From: Serratia grimesii NBRC 13537 | Lineage (GTDB): Bacteria; Pseudomonadota; Gammaproteobacteria; Enterobacterales; Enterobacteriaceae | DNA length: 64,000 nucleotides | Reading direction: 5' to 3' | Assembly (NCBI RefSeq): GCF_001590905.1 | Contig: NZ_BCTT01000010.1 | Location: forward strand, 1 to 64,000 | In this document: piece by piece, positions 54,366 through 64,000 of the stretch | Layout of the letters: the number at the start of each line of letters is the position of its first letter | Position numbering within the stretch: the first letter of the stretch is position 1 | Notes under the pieces: generated by a model | Told to the model about the DNA's origin: nothing | What the model saw: only the letters and a program-made list of their open reading frames with translations | Database searches by the model: none | Position numbers and translations under genes: made by a program

Positions 54366-55379
54366 TTAATTCACCGAGCTGATAGGTGCGCCCTTGAATA
54401 GGCCCTTATTCGCTTCCTGTGAGGCTACAGGCGTTAAACTAACATCAGATGGGTTCTGACCAAGGTTAACCAGTACCGGCATGCCAGAGCGGCGTACAAC
54501 CGCACTATCGAACACTGCCTGATCGGTCTGTGCATCGCCAACAAACGCTTTTTCGGCTTTAGACAGTGTAATCGGCATGGTTTGCGGATCATCGCTTTCG
54601 ACTCTCGACAACGGCTGATGTACCTCGACATAGCGTTTACCGTCCGGCTCAACGGAAATTTTCACCGGGTCGTTGATCACTTGAACTCGCGTGCCACGCG
54701 GCACCATATTGAATAGCGCCTCGATATCGGTTGGCCGCAAGCGGATACAACCGGAACTCACGCGCATGCCAATACCGAAGTTAGCATTGGTACCGTGGAT
54801 CAAATACTCACCGTGCCCCATCGCCAAACGCATAGCGAACAACCCCATTGGGTTTTCAGGACCGGCCGGAACCACGCCAGGCAACGTCACACCTTTTTCT
54901 TGATAGCGTTTACGGATGTTGGCTGTAGGTGTCCAGGTCGGGTTCGGGATTTTTTGGCTGACGGAGGTCACTTGCAACGGCGTATGCATCCCCGTCTGAC
55001 CGATACCGATAGGATAAACGATGACCTTATTTTCACCTTTCGGGTAGTAGTACAAACGCAGCTCAGCCAGGTTAACCACGATCCCCTCACGCTTGGTGTC
55101 TGGCAACAGCATTTGGGTCGGGATGGTCAATACCGTTCCCGGCTTTGGCAAAAACGGGTCTGTACCAGGATTGGCTTCCAACATACCCAGCAGACCAATC
55201 TTATAGTCAGCCGCAATGGCCTCCAGCGGACGCCCGTCGTTCGGTACGGTATAAGTGGTGTTTTCGCCAATCAGGCGACTGTCTGGTGGTGGCAGCGGGT
55301 ATTCGCTCGCGCTGGCGGCTTGGGTGCCGGTCAGTACGGTGGCAAACAGCATGCCCATTAAACTCAACGCACGTTTCAT
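54366..55379 (-). CDS. ldtE: L,D-transpeptidase LdtE (YnhG)
   Basis: 337-residue periplasmic enzyme making 3-3 cross-links in peptidoglycan. A signal peptide (to about residue 25, SASA) is followed by a LysM-like wall-binding segment (about 42-90) and the YkuD catalytic domain (about 98-235), with active-site Cys in SSGCIRLRP and the conserved HGTN. I prefer ATG 55379, eight bases after AGGG; ATG 55385 is also in frame. It lies between lpp and sufE as in E. coli. Confidence 0.94.
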   Translation of the reverse strand: MKRALSLMGMLFATVLTGTQAASASEYPLPPPDSRLIGENTTYTVPNDGRPLEAIAADYKIGLLGMLEANPGTDPFLPKPGTVLTIPTQMLLPDTKREGIVVNLAELRLYYYPKGENKVIVYPIGIGQTGMHTPLQVTSVSQKIPNPTWTPTANIRKRYQEKGVTLPGVVPAGPENPMGLFAMRLAMGHGEYLIHGTNANFGIGMRVSSGCIRLRPTDIEALFNMVPRGTRVQVINDPVKISVEPDGKRYVEVHQPLSRVESDDPQTMPITLSKAEKAFVGDAQTDQAVFDSAVVRRSGMPVLVNLGQNPSDVSLTPVASQEANKGLFKGAPISSVN

Positions 55380-55618
55380 TATCATCCCTATTATGCTTAT
55401 TACGGTTCGGCCACAAGGCTATCTGGCGCCTGACCGCGGGTAAATCAGACAAGACCTGATTAATACTAGCAATGCTGACGTCAAAGGCAATAAGTCCTCT
55501 AAAAATCAACATGTTATAACGTAATCGCTTTGTGCATTTGTCAACATAACGTCAATAGGTAAGCTGCTGATATGTCACTAATTTGCGGGATGAATAGAGA
55601 GGTAGGCAGGTCTTTGTA

Positions 55619-55661
55619 AAGACTCACTGACACAAGGAAACACAACGTATCAATGAGTCTT
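55619..55661. terminator. Inverted repeat after sufE
   Basis: AAGACTCACTGA (55619-55630) and TCAATGAGTCTT (55650-55661) form a 12-pair stem with one mismatch around a 19-base loop, just beyond the sufE stop on the minus strand. No T run follows, so its role as the suf operon end is tentative. Confidence 0.35.
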
Positions 55662-55669
55662 ACAGCACG

Positions 55670-56083
55670 TCAGAGCTTGGCAGCCTGAGCGCGGATAGCA
55701 CGGATCATTGCCTCCAACCCTTGCGAGCGCGAAGGTGTCAAATGCTGGCTCAACGCCAATTCGGCAAAAAACGGGCGGACATCCAATGCAATAATCTGCT
55801 CTGGCGTCATCTGGTGATAAAGAATAAACACCACTGCCAGCAGTCCTTTGACAATCGCCGCATCGCTGTCACCGTGAAATTCAACGTGCCCTTGCTCGTC
55901 AAGCTGCATCACGATCCACACTTGACTCTGACAACCGGAAATCAGGTTTTCCGCCTGACGCTCACAGTCATCCAGCGCCGGTAGCTTCGCGCCCAGTTCG
56001 ATGACATACAGATATTTATCTTCCCAGTTAAGGCAACGGGAAAAATTACGCACCAACTTATCTTTGTCCGGCAAGTTCGCCAT
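55670..56083 (-). CDS. sufE: SufE sulfur acceptor
   Basis: 137-residue partner of SufS that accepts persulfide sulfur on Cys51 ([11 protein letters not shown], same position as E. coli) and hands it to SufB. Last gene of the sufABCDSE operon on the minus strand, 95 bases after sufS. Short [17 protein letters not shown] start behind AAGGATCC. Confidence 0.97.
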   Translation of the reverse strand: MANLPDKDKLVRNFSRCLNWEDKYLYVIELGAKLPALDDCERQAENLISGCQSQVWIVMQLDEQGHVEFHGDSDAAIVKGLLAVVFILYHQMTPEQIIALDVRPFFAELALSQHLTPSRSQGLEAMIRAIRAQAAKL

Positions 56084-56178
56084 GAGGATCCTTTCAATAA
56101 TTTAGGGGTCGGCATGCCGACCCCATGTCTCATACAACAGCCTTTCATTCACTCGGCGGAGCACACACGCCGATCGCC

Positions 56179-57399
56179 CTATCCCAGCAGTTTCTGAATG
56201 CGTTGTAACCCGGCCACCAGCCGATCCACTTCATCACGCGTGTTATAGAGCGCCAATGAAGCGCGACACATACTCGGCACATTATAGAACGCCATCAATG
56301 GCATCGCGCAATGGTGCCCGGTCCGAATGGCGATACCATACTTATCCAGGAAGCTGCCAACATCATAGGCATGGTGTTCCCCCAGATTGAAGGCAATAAC
56401 ACCGGCGCGTTCTGCCGGGCCGTAAATTTTCAGTGTTGGCACCTGTTGCAAGGCTTCCAGAGCGTAATGCATTAAAGATTGCTCATAATCACCAATCGCT
56501 GCCAGCCCCAGCGCATTCACGTAATCAATCGCCGCACCCAACCCCATGATGCCTGCGGTATTTGGTGAACCCGCCTCAAAGCGCCACGGTGGCTCAGCAT
56601 ACGTTGTGCCGTGTGTCAGGCTGACCTGCTGAATCATCGAGCCACCGCCTTCCCACGGCGGCATTTGCTGCAATAGGGCCTGCCTGCCATAAAGAATGCC
56701 AATACCGGAAGGCCCATACAACTTATGGCCAGAGAACACGTAGAAGTCACAATCCAGTGCCTGTACGTCTACCTGCTGGTGCATCACAGCCTGTGCCCCG
56801 TCGATCAACACCTTAAGACCCGCAGCCTTCGCCTGTGCCGTAATTTCCTGCACTGGGTTCACCGTCCCCAACACATTAGAAACCTGGGTCAGCGCCAGCA
56901 ATTTGGTGGACGTGTCGATAAGACCAGGCAATTGCGCCAGATCCAGCGTGCCATCTTGCTGAAGCGGCCAGATGCGTAGATTTAGCCCACGTTCCTGCGC
57001 CAGCATCTGCCAAGGTACGATATTGGCGTGATGCTCCATTTCGGTAATGATAATGCTGTCACCGGGTTGCAGGAAATGACGGCCAAAGCTGTTAGCCACC
57101 AGGTTAATGCCTTCGGTAGTGCCTTTAACGAATACAATTTCTTCAACCGAAGCGGCATTGATAAACGTCGCCACTTTTTCACGCACGGCTTCCATATCCT
57201 GCGTCGCCTCAGCACTCAGGGAGTGGATCCCACGGTGTACCGCCGCATAGCCATGACGATAAAAATCCAGCTCACGATCGATCACCGACTGCGGTTTTTG
57301 CGCACTGGCAGCGCTGTCGAGGTAAGCCAACGGCTGACCGTTGACCTCGCGCGCTAACAGCGGGAATTCACTGCGTACCCGTTCAATCGGAAAACTCAT
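56179..57399 (-). CDS. sufS: Cysteine desulfurase SufS
   Basis: 406-residue PLP enzyme that takes sulfur from cysteine for Fe-S cluster assembly under stress. The PLP lysine is in [14 protein letters not shown] and the catalytic Cys364 in [11 protein letters not shown], at the E. coli number. Its ATG overlaps the sufD stop by 4 bases. Confidence 0.97.
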   Translation of the reverse strand: MSFPIERVRSEFPLLAREVNGQPLAYLDSAASAQKPQSVIDRELDFYRHGYAAVHRGIHSLSAEATQDMEAVREKVATFINAASVEEIVFVKGTTEGINLVANSFGRHFLQPGDSIIITEMEHHANIVPWQMLAQERGLNLRIWPLQQDGTLDLAQLPGLIDTSTKLLALTQVSNVLGTVNPVQEITAQAKAAGLKVLIDGAQAVMHQQVDVQALDCDFYVFSGHKLYGPSGIGILYGRQALLQQMPPWEGGGSMIQQVSLTHGTTYAEPPWRFEAGSPNTAGIMGLGAAIDYVNALGLAAIGDYEQSLMHYALEALQQVPTLKIYGPAERAGVIAFNLGEHHAYDVGSFLDKYGIAIRTGHHCAMPLMAFYNVPSMCRASLALYNTRDEVDRLVAGLQRIQKLLG

Positions 57400-58682
57400 G
57401 CTGCCTCCCCCGGCAGGCGCTGTGCAATGCGTGCCAGCACCGATTCACGGAGAGTATCGTTACCAATACCCTCAGTCAGCTCAGCGGCAAAAGCAAAGAT
57501 GATCATCTGCTGCGCTGCATGCTTGTCAATGCCACGCGATTGCAGATAAAACAGCTGTTCTTCATCAATGCGCCCGACGGTAGCCCCATGGCTGCACTTC
57601 ACATCGTCGGCGTAGATTTCCAATTGCGGCTTGGTATCTACTTCCGCCACCTTACCCAACAACAGGTTATGGTTGGTCATCTGTCCATCGGTTTTAATCG
57701 CGTGTTTAGCCACTTTGATCATGCCGTTAAACACCGCTTTAGCGCGATCGCTGACCACCACTTTGTGCAACTGACGGCTCTCGCAATAGCCTTTGTTATG
57801 CTCAAGGTAAGTACGGGTGTCGCACACCTCTTTACCGACCGGCAATACCAGGCTATTGATCACCAGATTAGAGCCTTCACCATTAAGCTGTGCACTGGTG
57901 TTATGCCGTGTTAGCCCTGCACCCAAAAGGAAACTGTCACTCTTCACCCGCGCATCACGGCCAATCACTAGATCGTTATGAGCGAAGTGGTAACTCGGCT
58001 GGCTCTCAAACGCCAACTTGCAATGGTGAAATTGGGCATTATCAGCGATGTTGGCGGTGAGACGTGCACCAGTGAAATGTGCAGCCTCGTTCAGACTGAC
58101 ATAATGCTCTATCACCTCGGCCTGCGCATTACGCGCGATATCCAGGTGATGCCGATGATGCACGGTATTAACCTCACCTTCAGCCCCACGTCCGCTGCTG
58201 ATGTGCAGCAGGTACAGCGGCCGCGTCGCGATTTTATCGGCGGCTACGCGAATAATGCTGGTTTCCTGCGCCAGACTTTCCGTCAGATGCAAAAAAATCT
58301 CGGGCTGGATCGGTTCGGGTAGCGCCTGTAGCGTCCCGTAGGGTGCAATGTCGAACTGATAAACACCCAGGTCGCTGTCGCTCAACGCCGCACAAAATCG
58401 CCCGTCAACAAAGACCAGTCGATAAGCGTCGATCTCCAGCGCCAGCGCATCCAACTGAGCGGCCGTGACTTGCTCCACTGGCGGCTCAAGGAACTGCTGT
58501 TCAAGCAGACCTTCCAGCGGGGTGTATTTCCAGTTTTCATGTTTGCGGGTCGGCCAACCCAGGCGCAAAGCCTGTTGCCAGTGCGCCAATGCATGGGCAG
58601 AGTGCTCACCACCGCGTGCTTCAAACAGGCTATACAGTTGTTGCAGCGCGCGCGCGTTATTGTTCGTCGGTAAGCCAGCCAT
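57396..58682 (-). CDS. sufD: SufD scaffold component
   Basis: 428-residue beta-helical paralogue of SufB; forms the SufBC2D scaffold. The SufBD core (about residues 140-400) includes [20 protein letters not shown], with the conserved Cys and His used at the cluster site. It overlaps sufC by 26 bases and sufS by 4, so the three are translationally linked. Confidence 0.96.
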   Translation of the reverse strand: MAGLPTNNNARALQQLYSLFEARGGEHSAHALAHWQQALRLGWPTRKHENWKYTPLEGLLEQQFLEPPVEQVTAAQLDALALEIDAYRLVFVDGRFCAALSDSDLGVYQFDIAPYGTLQALPEPIQPEIFLHLTESLAQETSIIRVAADKIATRPLYLLHISSGRGAEGEVNTVHHRHHLDIARNAQAEVIEHYVSLNEAAHFTGARLTANIADNAQFHHCKLAFESQPSYHFAHNDLVIGRDARVKSDSFLLGAGLTRHNTSAQLNGEGSNLVINSLVLPVGKEVCDTRTYLEHNKGYCESRQLHKVVVSDRAKAVFNGMIKVAKHAIKTDGQMTNHNLLLGKVAEVDTKPQLEIYADDVKCSHGATVGRIDEEQLFYLQSRGIDKHAAQQMIIFAFAAELTEGIGNDTLRESVLARIAQRLPGEAA

Positions 58683-59403
58683 AACCCTGCTCCTCCAACT
58701 GTTTCACCAGAGAGAAATCGCCGGACTTGACGATGCGCCCCTGAGAGAGAACATGAACGTAGTCCGGCTTGATGTAGTCCAGAATACGTTGGTAGTGCGT
58801 AACAATAATGAACGAACGCTTGCCATCACGCAGCGAGTTAACACCGTTAGCGACAATCTTCAGCGCATCAATATCCAAACCAGAGTCAGTTTCATCCAAA
58901 ATACAGAGATCCGGCTCCAGCGCTGCCATCTGTAGAATGTCATTACGTTTTTTCTCACCGCCAGAGAAACCGACGTTGACCGAGCGGGTCAGCAAATCAG
59001 GCGGCATATTCAATAATTCAATTTTTTCTTCAATAAAATCAGCGAAGTCAAAGCGGTCGAGCGGTTCTTGTTGGCGGTATTTACGTACTGCGTTGACCGA
59101 GGTTTGCAGGAAGAAATGATTGCTGACACCGGGGATCTCTACCGGATACTGGAACGCCAGGAATACCCCTTCACCCGCCCGGTCTTCCGGAGCCAGTTCA
59201 AGCAGATCCTTACCTTTGAAGGTCACTTCACCTTCGGTCACTTCGTACTCTTCACGCCCTGCCAGCGTTGCCGAAAGCGTGCTTTTGCCTGAACCATTCG
59301 GCCCCATGATGGCATGCACTTCACCCGGTTTTATCTCCAGGTCCAATCCCTTGAGGATTTCGTTGCCTTCCGCGCTGACTTTTAAATTCTTGATACTTAA
59401 CAT
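58657..59403 (-). CDS. sufC: SufC ATPase
   Basis: 248-residue ABC-type ATPase that drives the SufBCD scaffold. Walker A is MGPNGSGKSTLS, the ABC signature FSGGEKKRNDI and Walker B LCILDETDSGLD (E. coli has ESDSGLD). It lies 42 bases after sufB and overlaps sufD by 26 bases. Confidence 0.98.
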   Translation of the reverse strand: MLSIKNLKVSAEGNEILKGLDLEIKPGEVHAIMGPNGSGKSTLSATLAGREEYEVTEGEVTFKGKDLLELAPEDRAGEGVFLAFQYPVEIPGVSNHFFLQTSVNAVRKYRQQEPLDRFDFADFIEEKIELLNMPPDLLTRSVNVGFSGGEKKRNDILQMAALEPDLCILDETDSGLDIDALKIVANGVNSLRDGKRSFIIVTHYQRILDYIKPDYVHVLSQGRIVKSGDFSLVKQLEEQGYGWLTDEQ

Positions 59404-59445
59404 GCAGTGTCCTTAGATCGCGCTGTCGCGCTGTAAATCCGGCGT

Positions 59446-60942
59446 TTAGCCCACGCTGTGTTCCAGGCTGATAGCCAATAACTTCTGCGCCTCGACGGCG
59501 AACTCCAGCGGCAGCTCAGAGAACACGTCCTTACAGAATCCGTTAACAATCATCGAAATAGCATTGTCTTCGCTGATGCCGCGCTGCAAACAATAGAACA
59601 GTTGGTCATCGCCAATTTTTGATGTCGTAGCTTCATGTTCCAACTGGGCACTGTTGTTGCGCGCTTCAACGTACGGGAAGGTATGGGCCCCACTGTCCGG
59701 CCCAATCAACATCGAGTCACACTGGGTAAAGTTACGCGCGTTTTCTGCTCCCGGCAGGATCTTCACCAGGCCGCGGTAGGTATTCTCGCTATGCCCGGCA
59801 GAGATACCCTTGGCAATGATGGTTGACCGGGTATTCTTGCCAATATGGATCATCTTGGTACCGGTATCGGCCTGTTGATGACCGCTGGTTAACGCTACCG
59901 AGAAGAACTCACCGATAGAATTATCACCCTGCAGAATCACGCTAGGGTATTTCCAGGTGATCGCCGAGCCGGTTTCCGACTGAGTCCATGACATTTTCGA
60001 CCCCGCACCTTCACACAACGCACGCTTGGTCACAAAATTCAGGATGCCGCCCTTGCTGTCACCGCCAGAGAACCAGTTCTGCACAGTCGAATATTTCACT
60101 TCGGCATCTTTGTGCAGAATCACTTCTACTACTGCTGCATGCAGCTGGTAACTGTCGCGGACCGGAGCCGAGCAGCCTTCGATATAGCTGACATAACTGC
60201 CTTCGTCGGCGATCAGAATGGTGCGTTCGAACTGGCCGGTTTTAGCAGCGTTGATGCGGAAATACGTCGACAATTCCATTGGGCAACGTACGCCTTTCGG
60301 CACATAGACAAAGGTACCGTCGGAGGCCACGGCCGCGTTCAGCGCAGCAAAGAAATTGTCGTTGGACGGTACGACGCGACCGAGGTATTTACGCACCAGG
60401 TCCGGATATTCGTGGATAGCCTCACCGAACGAGCAGAAAATGACCCCGCTTTCCGCCAACTTTTCGCGGTAGGTCGTCGAGACCGAAACCGAGTCAAAGA
60501 TCGCATCGACCGCGACTTCACTGCCTTCACGCACAGGGACGCCGAGCTGGTTAAACGCCAGTTCAACCTCGTTGGTCAGGTAGTTGTTATCTGTCGGCGC
60601 GCCCGGTTGTTGTTCAGCGCCGGGCTGCGATCCGCAAGCGTCATCACAACTGCCACAGGACGGCGCTGAGTAATAGCTGTAGTCCTGGTAGTTCAGCCGG
60701 TCGTAGTTTGCTTTCAGCCAGTGTGGCTCTTCCATTTGCAGCCAGGCGCGGTACGCTTCAAGGCGGAATTCCAGCATCCACTCAGGCTCATTACGCTTGG
60801 CCGAGATGGCGCGCACCACGTCTTCATTGATGCCCTTCGCTAACTCATCAGTGGCCAGTTGGGTAAAAAAACCTTCTTTGTAGCGACCTTCGCTGACCCA
60901 AGCCTGCACTTCATTAGGCATTTCTACATTGCTTCGTGTCAT
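59446..60942 (-). CDS. sufB: SufB scaffold component
   Basis: 498-residue main scaffold of the SufBC2D complex on which the cluster is built. [17 protein letters not shown] carries the N-terminal cysteines, and [20 protein letters not shown] the conserved Glu-His region near the C terminus. ATG 60942 ([15 protein letters not shown]) is taken as the start; a longer frame to 60981 runs into sufA. It begins 14 bases after the sufA stop. Confidence 0.97.
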   Translation of the reverse strand: MTRSNVEMPNEVQAWVSEGRYKEGFFTQLATDELAKGINEDVVRAISAKRNEPEWMLEFRLEAYRAWLQMEEPHWLKANYDRLNYQDYSYYSAPSCGSCDDACGSQPGAEQQPGAPTDNNYLTNEVELAFNQLGVPVREGSEVAVDAIFDSVSVSTTYREKLAESGVIFCSFGEAIHEYPDLVRKYLGRVVPSNDNFFAALNAAVASDGTFVYVPKGVRCPMELSTYFRINAAKTGQFERTILIADEGSYVSYIEGCSAPVRDSYQLHAAVVEVILHKDAEVKYSTVQNWFSGGDSKGGILNFVTKRALCEGAGSKMSWTQSETGSAITWKYPSVILQGDNSIGEFFSVALTSGHQQADTGTKMIHIGKNTRSTIIAKGISAGHSENTYRGLVKILPGAENARNFTQCDSMLIGPDSGAHTFPYVEARNNSAQLEHEATTSKIGDDQLFYCLQRGISEDNAISMIVNGFCKDVFSELPLEFAVEAQKLLAISLEHSVG

Positions 60943-60956
60943 GTTGATTGCATCGC

Positions 60957-61328
60957 TCAAACGCCAAAACTCTCGCCACACCCGCAGGCATGCTGAGCTT
61001 TAGGGTTATTAAATTTGAATATCTGATTCAGCCCTTCACGGACAAAATCTACCGTGGTGCCATCGATAAACGGCATGGCTTTCAACGGCACATACAATTT
61101 GGCGCCATCGCGCTCAAACAGCAGGTCGTCGTCAGCAGGTGCACGGGTGAGATCCAGCACATAGGCAAACCCGGCGCAGCCTGACTGCTTCACCCCGAGT
61201 TGCAGCCCCTTCACTTGTGGATCCTGCTGCATTAGTTTCGTTATTTGTTGTACGGCGTTGTCACTGAGTAAAATGCCTTGCCAGACATTTTCGTCCAGAG
61301 AAAAAGTGCCGACATTTTCCGTTTGCAT
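60957..61328 (-). CDS. sufA: SufA Fe-S carrier
   Basis: 123-residue A-type carrier passing [2Fe-2S]/[4Fe-4S] clusters from SufBCD to targets. The three cluster cysteines are in [12 protein letters not shown] and [14 protein letters not shown] 61328 gives the usual length; the frame can be extended to 61364 but family alignment stops earlier. First gene of sufABCDSE; a Fur box lies 58 bases upstream. Confidence 0.96.
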   Translation of the reverse strand: MQTENVGTFSLDENVWQGILLSDNAVQQITKLMQQDPQVKGLQLGVKQSGCAGFAYVLDLTRAPADDDLLFERDGAKLYVPLKAMPFIDGTTVDFVREGLNQIFKFNNPKAQHACGCGESFGV

Positions 61329-61385
61329 ATGGCCTACCTCACACTCGTGTTTTACCACAGCCAATCTGGGTTGCTACTATGTTAG

Positions 61386-61400
61386 TGATAACGATTATCA
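61386..61400. promoter_or_regulatory. Fur box upstream of sufA
   Basis: TGATAACGATTATCA matches the 7-1-7 Fur core TGATAATnATTATCA at 14 of 15 bases. Iron-dependent Fur repression of suf is established in E. coli, alongside OxyR and IscR. From here to 61843 (about 440 bases) no gene is supported; a small perfect inverted repeat GGGTTGC-C-GCAACCC lies at 61763-61777. Confidence 0.8.
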
Positions 61401-61843
61401 CTTCAACCGTTTGTTTTGCGGGGTTATCCGCCAAAAGCCCGGATTTTTGCTTCGCCGTGCGGCAACGGCGTGGGACAGTCAGCGCGTCAGACGCTGCCGG
61501 TGAGAAATGGCATCATTTTATCCTTATGAATTTACAGTACATCCTGCCACACCATAACCCTTACCCGCTGGCTCGGACGCTTTACAGAGCCGGGCTTTTA
61601 ATGTCGATTTAAACATTCATAGAAAATACCTATTTCTGAATTTTGTCTGTCTTAAAAATGCGTTTATCGACAATTAACTGCATTTCCCGCCCTTTTGCCT
61701 TTCAGTCCATCCCCACAAACGCCGTTCTCTCTGATTAAAGTTTAGTCGCTACTGACTATGTTGGGTTGCCGCAACCCTAATGCATCCCCTGCTGACGATA
61801 AAAATTTCAACAGAATGATTGATCACGAACGCCCCAATAAATA

Positions 61844-61858
61844 TGATAATGATTATCA
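61844..61858. promoter_or_regulatory. Consensus Fur box upstream of the 61884 gene
   Basis: TGATAATGATTATCA is an exact 15/15 match to the 7-1-7 Fur core, and on the minus strand 16 of the classic 19 bases match. It ends 25 bases before the preferred ATG. Confidence 0.85.
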
Positions 61859-61883
61859 TTCAATTCTAATTGAGCGCGGACAA

Positions 61884-62288
61884 ATGAATATCTCGATGAA
61901 TGCGTGGCTGCTGGGCAAAATTGATGACTATAAATTCAGCGTGCGCGACGCCACGGTAGATTTCTACATGGCGGAAGCGTCGCTTAAACGTCCGGAGTGC
62001 AATATCAACCATCTGAAACGCTACAACAGTGTCAGCCTGAATATGGCCAATCTGTGTCTGGAGAACGGTGATGATGAAAGCTACCTGCATGCGTTGAGCA
62101 AACTGCATAACCGACTGATTGTCGAAATCAACAACCCACAGCGTTGTCAGCTGTTCCGGGTTCAGAGCTATCATTTTGCCCGTCATACTCTGACCTTAAT
62201 CTGTCAGAAATATGCGATGGAAGGTACCTGGGAGAAGGCCAATGCCTTCCAGAAAGACTTCGTTAAGCGGGTACCGTTTCAGCTATGA
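61884..62288 (+). CDS. Fur-boxed protein of unknown function
   Basis: 134 residues from ATG 61884 (MNISMNAWLLGKIDDYKFSV), behind GAGCGCGGA. The open frame can be extended to 61758, but that would put the consensus Fur box inside the coding region, so the downstream ATG is preferred. The protein looks soluble and almost wholly helical (KLHNRLIVEINNPQRCQLFR, FARHTLTLICQKYAMEGTWE), with no signal peptide, membrane segment or known motif. It sits between sufA and menI, where E. coli has only ydiH. Iron repression by Fur is inferred; a role in iron-limited growth is plausible but unproven. Confidence 0.72.
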   Translation: MNISMNAWLLGKIDDYKFSVRDATVDFYMAEASLKRPECNINHLKRYNSVSLNMANLCLENGDDESYLHALSKLHNRLIVEINNPQRCQLFRVQSYHFARHTLTLICQKYAMEGTWEKANAFQKDFVKRVPFQL

Positions 62289-62301
62289 GCTGACTGAACG
62301 G

Positions 62302-62336
62302 CAAAAATACCCGCAGGTAAGGTTACCTGCGGGGTA
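62302..62336 (-). terminator. Terminator after menI
   Basis: CCGCAGGTAA (62311-62320) pairs perfectly with TTACCTGCGG (62323-62332), extended by outer bases with one bulge. On the minus strand TATTTTTGCC follows, so it ends the ydiJ-menI transcript. Confidence 0.78.
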
Positions 62337-62339
62337 AAC

Positions 62340-62756
62340 TTAGTCGATAATGGCCGTGGTCAGGCGTGAAGTGCAGCACAGACGATCACGTGAATCGAAG
62401 ATTTCTATCTGCCACACCTGATGACGACGGCCCACATGCAGCGCACGGCACACGCCACGCACCTGGCCTTCAAATACCGCCCGCAGATGGTTGGCGTTGA
62501 TCTCCAACCCCACCACTTTCTGTTCCCCTTCGCTACACAGGTAACCGGCCATCGATCCCATCGATTCTGCCAGTACTACCGATGCACCACCGTGCAACAA
62601 GCCAAACGGCTGGCGGGTGCGCTGATCAACCGGCATAGTCGCTTCGAGGTAATCGTCCTCTAGTCGGGTAAATTGGATCCCCACATGACTGACCATGCAG
62701 CCTTCACCGGCCTGGTTTAATTGTTCCAGCGTCGTCTCTCGTTTCCACAGTTTCAC
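62340..62756 (-). CDS. menI: 1,4-dihydroxy-2-naphthoyl-CoA hydrolase MenI (YdiI)
   Basis: 138-residue hotdog-fold thioesterase of menaquinone synthesis. FGLLHGGASVVLAESMGSMA carries the conserved His55 and catalytic Glu64 (Glu63 in E. coli), and VVGLEINANHLRAV is the family block. It overlaps the 3' end of ydiJ by 4 bases, implying coupled translation, as in E. coli. Confidence 0.94.
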   Translation of the reverse strand: MKLWKRETTLEQLNQAGEGCMVSHVGIQFTRLEDDYLEATMPVDQRTRQPFGLLHGGASVVLAESMGSMAGYLCSEGEQKVVGLEINANHLRAVFEGQVRGVCRALHVGRRHQVWQIEIFDSRDRLCCTSRLTTAIID

Positions 62757-64000
62757 TCAATCATCTCCAGAAGTGCCTGTAATGGGTGTCTTACACCGTT
62801 ACCCTCAATACGTTTGACCTGGCTGCGACAGGAATAACCGGTCGCCAGACAACGTTGCCGCGGCAGACGTTGTAATGCCTGATGCCATGATAGCTCATAA
62901 ATACCGAGTGAATTCTGTAGGTTCTTCACTTCATGCCCGTAAGTCCCCGCCATGCCGCAGCAACCGACGCTGACATTTTCCAACTTTGCACCAAAGCGCG
63001 CAAAGATGGACGCCCACTGTTGGCCGCTTGCCGGCAACGCCGTGGTTTCCGTACAGTGACCGAATAAATACCAGGCTTCGCCCGTCGCAGGTTGTTCTGC
63101 ACGTTCGGCTAACCGTTGCTGAAGCCACTCATGCACCAGTTGTACCTGAAAATCTCCACGCGCCTCACCGAGGATCTCGTTATATTCGTCGCGATAGCAC
63201 AGCACCAACGCCGGATCGACCCCCACCAGCGGCATGCCAAGCTTTGCCACTCGGTTGAGAAAATCAGCAGTCTTGCGCGCCGTGCGAGCAAATTTTGTCA
63301 GGAACCCTTTGATATGTTGGGCCTTGCCATTCGGTGAGAACGGCAACAACACAGGTCGGTAACCGAGTTTTTCCACCAGCCGTACAAAATCCGCCACCAC
63401 TTTGGCGTCGTAATAGCTGGTAAAGGGATCTTGTACGATCAGTACATACTGCTCACGCTTTTCCACGCTCAGCGCTTCAAGCTGCTCCAGTGTCATCGTC
63501 ATGGCACCATGACCGGAAAGCTGCTGACGCAATGTCGGGCTGGAAAGCATAGGCAAATCAACCATGCCAATGGTGTTACGGCTTAACTCACGAACCCAGG
63601 GCTGGCGGAAGAAGAAATTGAACACTTTCGGCGCTTTCGCCATCAGCGGCGTGTAACTCTCCACACCCGCGACCATATAGTCGCGTGCCGGCCGTAAATA
63701 GCGCGTGTGGTATAGCTGCAAGAACCGTGAACGGAAGCCCGGCACGTCAATTTTAATCGGGCATTGGGTGGAACAGGCTTTACAGGCCAAGCAACCTGAC
63801 ATGGCGTCTTTCACTTCGTGTGAAAAATCATATTCGCCTTTACCGGCATACCAACTATTGCGTGTTTTCTCTATCAGAGTCCGGAAACTGAGACGTTGTT
63901 GCGGCAGCTGTTTTTCCAGCACCAGTGGATCGACACCCTGCTCGGACAGCAAACGCAACCATTCACGTACCAACGCCGCCCTACCTTTGGGTGAATGAAT
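62753..64000 (-). CDS. ydiJ: YdiJ FAD-linked oxidase/ferredoxin-type protein, C-terminal part
   Basis: Partial: the frame is open to the right edge (IHSPKGRAALVREWLRLL at the edge) and lacks its start; the full family protein is about 1,000 residues, so only roughly the last 415 are here. A 4Fe-4S motif CLACKACSTQCP and, near the C terminus, cysteine-rich CCG-type segments (VSVGCCGMAGTYGHEV) mark the ferredoxin/GlpC-like half. YdiJ is a D-2-hydroxyacid (2-hydroxyglutarate) dehydrogenase; the FAD half lies outside the window. Confidence 0.92.
   Translation of the reverse strand: MHSPKGRAALVREWLRLLSEQGVDPLVLEKQLPQQRLSFRTLIEKTRNSWYAGKGEYDFSHEVKDAMSGCLACKACSTQCPIKIDVPGFRSRFLQLYHTRYLRPARDYMVAGVESYTPLMAKAPKVFNFFFRQPWVRELSRNTIGMVDLPMLSSPTLRQQLSGHGAMTMTLEQLEALSVEKREQYVLIVQDPFTSYYDAKVVADFVRLVEKLGYRPVLLPFSPNGKAQHIKGFLTKFARTARKTADFLNRVAKLGMPLVGVDPALVLCYRDEYNEILGEARGDFQVQLVHEWLQQRLAERAEQPATGEAWYLFGHCTETTALPASGQQWASIFARFGAKLENVSVGCCGMAGTYGHEVKNLQNSLGIYELSWHQALQRLPRQRCLATGYSCRSQVKRIEGNGVRHPLQALLEMIE

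Noticed and set aside
60112-60669. 185-residue open frame antisense to sufB
   Set aside because: Shadow frame within a fully conserved gene.
61379-61757. Small RNA gene between sufA and the Fur-boxed gene (RydB is at this place in E. coli)
   Set aside because: I could not identify a matching sequence or a promoter-terminator pair, only a small inverted repeat at 61763-61777.

Overview
The window is a 64 kb piece of an enterobacterial chromosome, most likely Serratia (S. plymuthica / S. liquefaciens / S. proteamaculans type). Core proteins are near-identical to the E. coli ones as I recall them. Genus-level hints are the RTX-type secreted lipase LipA, whose triad positions match the S. marcescens enzyme, and the lineage-specific genes between core genes. 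I cannot fix the species from sequence alone.

The backbone follows the E. coli K-12 order rsx-nth-dtpA-gstA-pdxY-tyrS-pdxH-mliC-anmK-slyB/slyA-ydhIJK-sodC-ydhF-ydhL-nemRA-gloA-rnt-grxD-mepH-sodB-ynhF-purR-punR/punC-cfa-(I78 inhibitor)-ribE-mdtK-tRNA Val-pykF-lpp-ldtE-sufABCDSE-menI-ydiJ. Both ends are cut: the 3' tip of rsxC at base 1-68 and the C-terminal part of ydiJ at the right edge. lhr and ydhP, present at this place in E. coli, are absent.

Accessory DNA sits between core genes. (1) A Rob-like AraC gene on the opposite strand, preceded by a hairpin, splits rsxC from rsxDGE-nth (about 70-1490). (2) A 12.6 kb block between dtpA and gstA (6.7-19.3 kb) holds a Tat-exported prolyl oligopeptidase, a sutR/ydcO pair with palindromic operators, an AraC-DUF2000 pair, a MEKHLA/O-methyltransferase/cupin operon, an aminoglycoside/hydroxyurea-type kinase, a RidA-like protein without its arginine, two NTF2-fold proteins, an HD hydrolase, a DUF3811 protein and a second DapA-like protein. 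(3) lipA lies between sodC and ydhF. (4) A LysR/NAD(P)-reductase pair and an eptA gene with a PmrA-like box lie between ydhL and nemR. (5) idi sits antisense between nemA and gloA. (6) A small cupin gene follows tRNA Val. (7) A Fur-boxed gene of unknown function lies between sufA and menI.

Themes are redox, electrophile and iron stress (nemRA, gloA, sodB, sodC, grxD, suf, gstA, rsx), vitamin B6 and flavin supply (pdxY, pdxH, ribE), envelope maintenance (lpp, ldtE, mepH, slyB, mliC, anmK, cfa, eptA) and efflux (ydhIJK, mdtK, punC). Operator-like sequences are readable for SlyA, NemR, PurR, Fur (two), Cra, PmrA, PhoP and probably SutR and OmpR. No insertion sequence, integrase, CRISPR array or prophage was seen. 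A 29-residue YnhF homologue between sodB and purR is an easily missed gene.
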